The notes beneath the pieces are model-generated. The model saw only the letters and a program-made list of their open reading frames with translations. It searched no databases and was not told where the DNA came from. A program made the translations under genes and the position numbers. From assembly GCA_001725255.1 (NCBI GenBank), contig MEFV01000019.1, positions 1 to 57,127 on the forward strand: a DNA stretch of 57,127 nucleotides. Reading direction: 5' to 3'. Positions 51,581-57,127 of this stretch are shown piece after piece. The DNA comes from Comamonas sp. SCN 67-35. Lineage in GTDB: Bacteria > Pseudomonadota > Gammaproteobacteria > Burkholderiales > Burkholderiaceae_C. Within the stretch, counting starts at the first letter, position 1, and every line of letters starts with the position of its first letter.

Positions 51581-51850
51581 TCAAACCAACTGCGCCTTCT
51601 GAACCAGGCGAGTCACCACCCAGTTCTTCGTCTTGGAGAGCGGACGGCTCTCGGTGATTTCAACGGTGTCGCCCAGCTTGTAGTCGCCTTTTTCGTCATG
51701 AGCGTGAAATTTGCTCGAACGAATCACGATCTTGTCGTAGATGGGGTGCTTCACACGGCGTTCAATCAACACCGTGACCGTCTTGGCACGCTTGTCACTG
51801 ACCACCTTGCCAACCAAGGTGCGCTTGAGGGATATCTTTGCTTCCGTCAT
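51581..51850 (-). CDS. rpsQ: Ribosomal protein S17 (uS17)
   Basis: 89-residue primary 16S-binding protein of the 30S subunit. [30 protein letters not shown] and [18 protein letters not shown] are signatures. It is the last gene of this S10 operon; no rplN follows, the terminator stands 31 bp on. Confidence 0.97.
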   Translation of the reverse strand: MTEAKISLKRTLVGKVVSDKRAKTVTVLIERRVKHPIYDKIVIRSSKFHAHDEKGDYKLGDTVEITESRPLSKTKNWVVTRLVQKAQLV

Positions 51851-51862
51851 TTTCGCTCCTGG

Positions 51863-52060
51863 TTACTTGGCGGCTTGCTTTTCAGCAAGAATGGTCTTGG
51901 CGCGGGCGATGTCACGGCGCGTACTTTTGAGCGTCGCGGTATTGCCCAGTTGTTGCGTCGCCTTCTGCATGCGCAGTCCGAAGTGCGCCTTTTGCAGCGA
52001 TTTCACTTCATCCTTGAGCGCGGCCACGTCTTTTTGGCGGAGTTCAGCAGCTTTCGTCAT
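51863..52060 (-). CDS. rpmC: Ribosomal protein L29 (uL29)
   Basis: 65-residue two-helix protein at the 50S exit tunnel. [19 protein letters not shown] and [19 protein letters not shown] match the family. It is 12 bp ahead of rpsQ. Confidence 0.96.
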   Translation of the reverse strand: MTKAAELRQKDVAALKDEVKSLQKAHFGLRMQKATQQLGNTATLKSTRRDIARAKTILAEKQAAK

Positions 52061-52072
52061 GTTGATTTCTCC

Positions 52073-52489
52073 TTATGCGCCAATGTGACGGGACACGAAT
52101 GTCGTACGCAAGGGCAGCTTGGCAGCCGCAAGGCGGAACGCCTCGCGAGCCAATTCCTCAGGCACGCCGACAATCTCGAACACCACCTTGCCGGGCTGGA
52201 TTTCAGCAACGTAATACTCGGGGTTACCCTTGCCGTTGCCCATACGCACTTCTGCGGGCTTGGTGGAAATCGGCTTGTCCGGAAATACGCGAATCCAGAT
52301 CCGGCCACCACGCTTGACGTGCCGCGAGATCGCACGACGCGCAGCTTCGATCTGGCGCGCGGTCAGGCGGCCGCGATCCGTGCACTTGAGACCGAAATCA
52401 CCGAATGACACCGCGTTTCCGCGCGTGGCAATGCCCGTGTTGCGGCCTTTTTGCTCCTTGCGGTATTTGCGACGAGCAGGTTGCAGCAT
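52073..52489 (-). CDS. rplP: Ribosomal protein L16 (uL16)
   Basis: 138-residue 50S protein near the A-site t[41 protein letters not shown] and [10 protein letters not shown] are canonical. Confidence 0.97.
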   Translation of the reverse strand: MLQPARRKYRKEQKGRNTGIATRGNAVSFGDFGLKCTDRGRLTARQIEAARRAISRHVKRGGRIWIRVFPDKPISTKPAEVRMGNGKGNPEYYVAEIQPGKVVFEIVGVPEELAREAFRLAAAKLPLRTTFVSRHIGA

Positions 52490-52491
52490 GT

Positions 52492-53364
52492 TTATTCTCC
52501 TTTGCCGTCCGCCGCTGCGGCAGCGGGCGCGTCTTTGCGAACGCGCTTAACGGCTGTTGCGTCAGCGCCAGAGGCGCCTTCGGGTTTGTCGCTACCGTCC
52601 ACCGGAGCCATATTCGTGCCGCCACTGCGGCGAGGACCACGACCATCGCGACGGCCGTCGCCGCGCCCGTCACGACGCGGACCACGTGGGCGGCGCTCAT
52701 CTTCACGGGGCGCTTCGACCACGGGCTGTTCGCCGCGGCCGAGGGTGTCACCCTTGTAAACCCAAACCTTCACGCCAATCGCGCCATAGGTGGTGTGGGC
52801 CTCGGACACGCCATAGTCGATATCGGCACGCAGCGTATGCAGCGGCACGCGGCCTTCTCGATACCACTCGGTACGAGCGATTTCAATGCCGTTCAGACGG
52901 CCGGCCGACATGATCTTGATGCCCTGGGCACCCAGACGCATGGCATTTTGCATCGCGCGCTTCATGGCGCGGCGAAACTGAATGCGTTTTTCGAGCTGCT
53001 GCGTGATCGAGTCGGCGATCAGCTTGGCATCGATTTCAGGCTTGCGCACTTCCTCGATGTTGACGGCCACCGGAACGCCGAGCATGCCGGCAAGATCCTT
53101 CTTCAGGTTCTCGATGTCCTCGCCTTTCTTGCCGATCACGACGCCCGGACGGGCGGAATAGATCGTGATGCGGGCGTTCTTCGCCGGGCGCTCGATCAGA
53201 ACGCGCGAAACCGCAGCGTTCTTGAGTTTGCCACGCAGGAACTCGCGCACCTTGATGTCTTCGGCGAGTTTTTCGGCGAAATCACGGTTGCTGGCGTACC
53301 AACGACTGGCCCAGTTACGGCTGACGGCAAGGCGAAAGCCGGTAGGATGAATTTTCTGTCCCAT
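52492..53364 (-). CDS. rpsC: Ribosomal protein S3 (uS3) with long charged C-terminal tail
   Basis: 290-residue 30S protein at the mRNA entry. N-terminal [24 protein letters not shown] domain [18 protein letters not shown] and the C-terminal domain to about residue 215 ([15 protein letters not shown]) are standard. About 70 further residues follow: an Arg/Gly/Asp-rich segment ([17 protein letters not shown]) and an Ala/Lys-rich end. E. coli S3 is 233 residues. ATG 53364; the frame upstream to 53487 is a shadow. Confidence 0.96.
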   Translation of the reverse strand: MGQKIHPTGFRLAVSRNWASRWYASNRDFAEKLAEDIKVREFLRGKLKNAAVSRVLIERPAKNARITIYSARPGVVIGKKGEDIENLKKDLAGMLGVPVAVNIEEVRKPEIDAKLIADSITQQLEKRIQFRRAMKRAMQNAMRLGAQGIKIMSAGRLNGIEIARTEWYREGRVPLHTLRADIDYGVSEAHTTYGAIGVKVWVYKGDTLGRGEQPVVEAPREDERRPRGPRRDGRGDGRRDGRGPRRSGGTNMAPVDGSDKPEGASGADATAVKRVRKDAPAAAAADGKGE

Positions 53365-53380
53365 GGTATTCCTCTCGCGC

Positions 53381-53713
53381 TCAGTTGCCCACGGCCACGA
53401 AGATGTGGCACGTCGGTTTGCTGATGCGGTTGCCGCGACCCTTTGCTCGCGCCGTGAAGCGCTTGAGCGTGGTGCCTTGCTCGACATAGATGGTTTTCAC
53501 CTTCAATTCGTCGATGTCGGCGCCGTCGTTGTGCTCGGCGTTGGCAATGGCCGATTCGAGCACCTTCTTGACGATGCCGGCAGCCTTCTTCTGCGTGAAC
53601 GTCAGGATGTCGAGCGCCTGGTCCACCTTTTTGCCACGGATGAGATCTGCGACCAGACGACCCTTGTCGGCGGACAAGCGGACGCCCCGCAGGACTGCAC
53701 GTGTTTCAGACAT
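53381..53713 (-). CDS. rplV: Ribosomal protein L22 (uL22)
   Basis: 110 residues; [21 protein letters not shown] and the tunnel-lining loop region ([21 protein letters not shown]) are conserved. The loop is a macrolide-contact site and appears wild-type in length. Confidence 0.97.
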   Translation of the reverse strand: MSETRAVLRGVRLSADKGRLVADLIRGKKVDQALDILTFTQKKAAGIVKKVLESAIANAEHNDGADIDELKVKTIYVEQGTTLKRFTARAKGRGNRISKPTCHIFVAVGN

Positions 53714-53722
53714 GATCGTTCC

Positions 53723-54001
53723 TTACTTCTTCTGGACCTTCTTGTCCGCCGGGTGGCCCTTGAACGTGCGCGTCAACGCAAATTCACCAAGCTTGTGGCC
53801 GACCATCTGATCGGTGATGTAGACCGGTACGTGCTGCTTGCCGTTGTGCACGGCAATCGTCAGGCCGATGAACTCGGGCAGCACCATGGAGCGGCGCGAC
53901 CAGGTCTTGACGGGTTTCTTGTCCTTTGTCGCCACGGCCTTTTCGGCCTTGGCGAACAGGTGATGGTCAACGAATGGACCCTTTTTGACAGAGCGAGACA
54001 T
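53723..54001 (-). CDS. rpsS: Ribosomal protein S19 (uS19)
   Basis: 92-residue 30S head protein; [15 protein letters not shown] and [24 protein letters not shown]... are canonical. The next gene, rplV, begins 9 bp after its stop. Confidence 0.97.
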   Translation of the reverse strand: MSRSVKKGPFVDHHLFAKAEKAVATKDKKPVKTWSRRSMVLPEFIGLTIAVHNGKQHVPVYITDQMVGHKLGEFALTRTFKGHPADKKVQKK

Positions 54002-54011
54002 TGACTACCCC

Positions 54012-54836
54012 TTACTTCTTGCGACGCGACACGATCATGGTCTGTGTACGCTTGTTGTTGCGGGTGCGATAGCCTTTGGTCAGGTTGCCCCATGGATCGA
54101 CCGGGTGGCGGCCTTCACCCGTCTTGCCTTCACCACCGCCCTGCGGGTGATCGATAGGATTCATCGCAACGCCGCGCACGGTCGGGCGAATACCCATCCA
54201 GCGCTTGACACCCGCCTTGCCGAGCTGGCGCAGGCTGTGCTCCTCGTTGGCCACCTCGCCGATGGTGGCCCGACACTCCACATGGATCTTGCGGACCTCG
54301 CCGGAGCGCATGCGCACCTGCGCATACACGCCTTCACGAGCGAGCAAGGTCGCGGACGTCCCGGCCGACCGCGCGATCTGCGCCCCTTTGCCAGGCTTGA
54401 GTTCGATACAGTGAATCGTCGAACCCACAGGAATGTTGCGGATCGGCAGTGTGTTGCCCACACGGATCGGTGCTTCCGCACCGCTTACCACGGATGCGCC
54501 CACTTCGATGTTGCGCGGAGCAATGATGTAGCGGCGCTCGCCATCGGCATAGCACAGCAGAGCGATATGCGCCGAGCGGTTCGGGTCGTACTCGATACGC
54601 TCCACCTTGGCGGGAATGCCATCCTTGTTGCGCACGAAATCAACCACACGGTAGTGGTGCTTGTGACCACCCCCCTTGTGGCGAATGGTGATGCAACCGC
54701 GGTTGTTGCGGCCCGCCTTCTGGAACTTGGGTTCCAGCAGCGGCGCAAAGCCCTCGCCCTTGTGCAGGTGGTCACGCGAAATCTTGACCGCCCCACGCTG
54801 GCCCGGGGTATTTGGTTTGATCTTGATGACAGCCAT
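54012..54836 (-). CDS. rplB: Ribosomal protein L2 (uL2)
   Basis: 274-residue core 50S protein needed for peptidyl transfer. [19 protein letters not shown], the RNA-binding [14 protein letters not shown] and the essential His region [19 protein letters not shown] are present. Confidence 0.98.
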   Translation of the reverse strand: MAVIKIKPNTPGQRGAVKISRDHLHKGEGFAPLLEPKFQKAGRNNRGCITIRHKGGGHKHHYRVVDFVRNKDGIPAKVERIEYDPNRSAHIALLCYADGERRYIIAPRNIEVGASVVSGAEAPIRVGNTLPIRNIPVGSTIHCIELKPGKGAQIARSAGTSATLLAREGVYAQVRMRSGEVRKIHVECRATIGEVANEEHSLRQLGKAGVKRWMGIRPTVRGVAMNPIDHPQGGGEGKTGEGRHPVDPWGNLTKGYRTRNNKRTQTMIVSRRKK

Positions 54837-54838
54837 GA

Positions 54839-55153
54839 TTACGCCGCCTCCCCAGACAGGTTGAGATCCTGGCCTTCCTTGAGCTGAACATAGGCCTTGC
54901 GCACGTTGTCGCGCCGACCCGTCGTCTTGCCAAAGCGCTTGGTCTTGCCCTTGATGTTGACCACCGACACGCCCGTCACGTCCACCTTGAACAGCAGCTC
55001 CACTGCCGCCTTGATTTCGGGCTTGGTGGCGCCTTGCAGCACCTTGAAGGTCACGACATTGGACTTCTCGGAAACCATCGTGGCTTTCTCGGAAACCACG
55101 GGGGCCACGAGCACCTGCATCAGGCGGCCTTCATCGAATTTGGTCGTGCTCAT
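54839..55153 (-). CDS. rplW: Ribosomal protein L23 (uL23)
   Basis: 104 residues, a docking site for trigger factor and SRP at the tunnel exit. [22 protein letters not shown] and [19 protein letters not shown] are typical. It overlaps rplD by 4 bp (ATGA). Confidence 0.97.
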   Translation of the reverse strand: MSTTKFDEGRLMQVLVAPVVSEKATMVSEKSNVVTFKVLQGATKPEIKAAVELLFKVDVTGVSVVNIKGKTKRFGKTTGRRDNVRKAYVQLKEGQDLNLSGEAA

Positions 55154-55770
55154 GCAAACATCTCCTTGAGCTGGTCGATGGCACCCTTGGTGACGAGCAC
55201 CTTCTTGTAGTGCACCAGCGAAACCGGGTCAGCGTAGCGAGGCTCGACGACAAACACATTCTTGAGATTGCGCGAAGCGAGGTACAGGTTTTCATCAACC
55301 TCTTCGGCGATCACCATCACCGAATCCAGGTTCATGGCCTTGAAGCGGCCCGCCAGCGCCTTGGTCTTGGGTGAATCCACCTTCAAAGAATCCACCACGG
55401 CCAAGCGACCCTCGCGCACGAGCTGCGAGAGGATGGACGCCATGCCGGCACGGTACATCTTCTTGTTGAGCTTCTGCGTGAAGTTTTCTTCCGGCAGATT
55501 CGGGAAGATGCGACCGCCCCCGCGCCACAGCGGCGAGGAAGTCATACCGGCGCGTGCATTGCCCGTACCCTTCTGCTTGAAGGGCTTCTTGGTCGAGTGA
55601 CGCACCTGCTCGCGATCTTTTTGCGCGCGGGTGCCCTGACGGCCATTGGCACGGTAGGCGACGACGACCTGATGGATCAGATCTTCGTTGTATTGACGAT
55701 CGAACACGGTCTCGGGCACTTCCACCTTGGAAGCCGCCTGACCCTGGTCATTCAGGAGTTCGAGCTGCAT
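55150..55770 (-). CDS. rplD: Ribosomal protein L4 (uL4)
   Basis: 206 residues. In E. coli it also autoregulates the S10 operon through the leader. The tunnel loop [25 protein letters not shown] is intact. It shares one base with the rplC stop. Confidence 0.97.
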   Translation of the reverse strand: MQLELLNDQGQAASKVEVPETVFDRQYNEDLIHQVVVAYRANGRQGTRAQKDREQVRHSTKKPFKQKGTGNARAGMTSSPLWRGGGRIFPNLPEENFTQKLNKKMYRAGMASILSQLVREGRLAVVDSLKVDSPKTKALAGRFKAMNLDSVMVIAEEVDENLYLASRNLKNVFVVEPRYADPVSLVHYKKVLVTKGAIDQLKEMFA

Positions 55771-56444
55771 CAGTTCGCTCCTTTGGAAATGCTTGCCTTC
55801 ACGGCCGGACGCACGGTGACGAAGCCACCCTTGGACCCCGGAACCGCACCCTTGATGAGCAACAGCTGGCGGGCTTCGTCCACGCGAACCACATCCAGGT
55901 TCTGCATCGTGACGGTTTCATCGCCCATGTGGCCGGTCATCTTCTTGCCCGGAAACACACGCCCCGGGTCCTGCGCCATCGAGATCGATCCCGGCACGTT
56001 GTGCGAACGGCTGTTGCCGTGCGAGGCTCGCTGAGAGCTGAAATTGTGGCGTTTGATGGTACCGGCGTATCCCTTGCCAATCGACGTACCCTGCACATCG
56101 ACCTTCTGGCCAACCGCAAAGACATCCGCCACCGGCACCGCGCCGCCCGCCGCATACTTGTCGGCGGTATCTTGCGTCACACGGAATTCACGCACGATCT
56201 GGCCCGCCTGAACGCCAGCCTTGGCGAGGTGGCCCGCTTGCGGCTTGGTGACGCGCGAGGCCTTGCGCACACCGTACGTGACCTGCAACGCCACGTAGCC
56301 GTCGTTTTCCTGGGTTTTGACCTGAGACACGCGGTTGTCGGACACATCCACCACCGTGACAGGAATCGATTCCCCATCATCGGTGAACAGACGCATCATG
56401 CCCACCTTGCGCCCCAGCAGTCCCAAGGACTTGCTTTGACTCAT
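55770..56444 (-). CDS. rplC: Ribosomal protein L3 (uL3)
   Basis: 224 residues. [18 protein letters not shown] at the N-terminus and the methylated-Gln loop region [17 protein letters not shown] are family signatures. It is separated from rpsJ by 207 bp holding a promoter and a hairpin. Confidence 0.97.
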   Translation of the reverse strand: MSQSKSLGLLGRKVGMMRLFTDDGESIPVTVVDVSDNRVSQVKTQENDGYVALQVTYGVRKASRVTKPQAGHLAKAGVQAGQIVREFRVTQDTADKYAAGGAVPVADVFAVGQKVDVQGTSIGKGYAGTIKRHNFSSQRASHGNSRSHNVPGSISMAQDPGRVFPGKKMTGHMGDETVTMQNLDVVRVDEARQLLLIKGAVPGSKGGFVTVRPAVKASISKGAN

Positions 56445-56586
56445 GTTTATTCTCCAAAACTCTCACCGCCGGAACTTCAATTGGCCCAAGCGTTTGCACT
56501 CCATGGTCGGCACAATGCCGAGCCGTATCGGTGCGTGAAAGAAGGTTGTTCAAACTTCGCGCAGCAAACGCAACGCGAAGCCGTGC

Positions 56587-56615
56587 ATTCTATCTCAGCT
56601 GCCAATCATACGCAA
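56587..56615 (-). promoter_or_regulatory. Internal sigma-70 promoter in front of rplC
   Basis: On the minus strand -35 TTGCGT (56615-56610), 17-bp spacer, -10 TAGAAT (56592-56587), about 140 bp before the rplC ATG. It lies in the unusually long rpsJ-rplC gap. Confidence 0.6.
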
Positions 56616-56644
56616 GCCGAAGCGGCATCGTGTGCCGCCTCGGC
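56616..56644 (-). other. Hairpin after rpsJ
   Basis: 12-bp stem GCCGAGGCGGCA/TGCCGCTTCGGC (one G-T pair) with loop CACGA, 7 bp after the rpsJ stop, with no T run. It may be a partial terminator or mRNA-stabilising end just ahead of the internal promoter. Confidence 0.5.
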
Positions 56645-56651
56645 AGCGTCA

Positions 56652-56963
56652 TCACTGCAACTTGATCTCGACGTCCACGCCCGCCGGGAGATCCAGCTTC
56701 ATCAGGGCATCAACGGTCTTGTCGGTCGGGTCGACGATGTCCATCAGGCGCTGGTGCGTGCGGATTTCCAGCTGATCGCGACTCGTCTTATTGACGTGCG
56801 GCGAACGCAGGATATCGAAACGCTTCAAGCGTGTCGGCAGGGGCACCGGCCCCTTGACGATGGCGCCCGTGCGCTTGGCGGTATCGACGATCTCGGCAGC
56901 CGATTGGTCGATGAGTTTGTAGTCAAACGCCTTCAGGCGAATACGGATTTTTTGCTTGGACAT
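56652..56963 (-). CDS. rpsJ: Ribosomal protein S10 (uS10/NusE)
   Basis: 103-residue 30S protein, also the antitermination factor Nus[27 protein letters not shown] and [25 protein letters not shown] are canonical. It follows tuf by 25 bp. Confidence 0.98.
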   Translation of the reverse strand: MSKQKIRIRLKAFDYKLIDQSAAEIVDTAKRTGAIVKGPVPLPTRLKRFDILRSPHVNKTSRDQLEIRTHQRLMDIVDPTDKTVDALMKLDLPAGVDVEIKLQ

Positions 56964-56988
56964 GAATAATCCTCAGTAGTCCCAAGAA

Positions 56989-57127
56989 TTACTCGATGAT
57001 CTTTGCCACGACGCCCGCACCCACGGTACGTCCGCCCTCGCGGATGGCAAAGCGCAGGCCTTCCTCCATGGCGATGGGGTGGATGAGCTTGACGGTCATG
57101 GACACGTTGTCGCCGGGCATCACCATT
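56989..57127 (-). CDS. tuf: Elongation factor Tu, C-terminal end (gene runs off the window)
   Basis: The last 45 codons of EF-Tu are seen on the minus strand: [20 protein letters not shown] followed by [20 protein letters not shown] and AKIIE, with TAA at 56991-56989. This is domain 3, tRNA- and EF-Ts-binding. tuf before rpsJ is the usual str-S10 junction. Confidence 0.97.
   Translation of the reverse strand, partial: MVMPGDNVSMTVKLIHPIAMEEGLRFAIREGGRTVGAGVVAKIIE

Overview
The window is a GC-rich chromosome segment from a betaproteobacterium, most likely Burkholderiales, family Comamonadaceae. I infer this from the protein sequences, the order of the S10 and atp operons, a PhaM-like polyhydroxyalkanoate granule protein, a truncated regulatory PTS (EIIA-Man, HPr, EI) and four copies of a short GATAGCT...AAGCGCT dispersed repeat of a kind I associate with that family. 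No phage, insertion sequence, integrase or CRISPR array is visible. The only stable RNA gene is a tRNA-Arg(CCG).

Layout. 0.2-21 kb is mostly housekeeping: an ABC-F ATPase (uup) with a frameshift in an A8 run, purU, an oligopeptide-type binding protein, a membrane diguanylate cyclase, a HAD phosphatase, a TauE/SafE permease, ybeY-panD-phoH, ruvA and ruvB with a secreted protease gene between them, a TRAP transporter (dctPQM), yhhN, a GlcD-like oxidase, phaM, a tyrosine phosphatase and a LysE exporter. 21-22.5 kb holds a 49-residue lipoprotein gene and a DUF4382 lipoprotein.

22.8-31.1 kb is the accessory part. It has a small membrane protein plus an ECF sigma factor, a bufferin-type RiPP operon (DUF2282 precursor, DUF692/MNIO enzyme, DUF2063 partner, DoxX protein; the same arrangement as gigPABT/rpoQ of Cupriavidus), a merR/merA pair with a canonical 19-bp-spacer mer promoter but no Hg transporters, an AhpD-like protein, a CcdA plus periplasmic thioredoxin pair, and a small Cys-containing membrane protein. 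Four 30-bp sites with the same end motifs at identical spacing lie in front of the sigma unit, the bufferin operon, the thioredoxin-ccdA operon and the small membrane protein gene. I read these as the promoters of one ECF regulon that joins bufferin synthesis to periplasmic thiol reduction.

31.1-38 kb: tRNA-Arg, then an AcrR-like repressor divergent from a complete RND efflux operon, with a large palindromic operator between them. 38-51.5 kb: a membrane-anchored cytochrome c5-type protein, the full ATP synthase operon atpIBEFHAGDC, ybeD-lipB (no lipA adjacent), the regulatory PTS genes, a GNAT acetyltransferase and a Prx5-type peroxiredoxin. 51.6 kb to the end: the S10 ribosomal operon, read leftward from tuf to rpsQ and closed by a strong bidirectional terminator before any spc-operon gene.

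Limits: everything was read by eye. Family assignments rest on recognised motifs and remembered homologues, and no database search or folding program was run.
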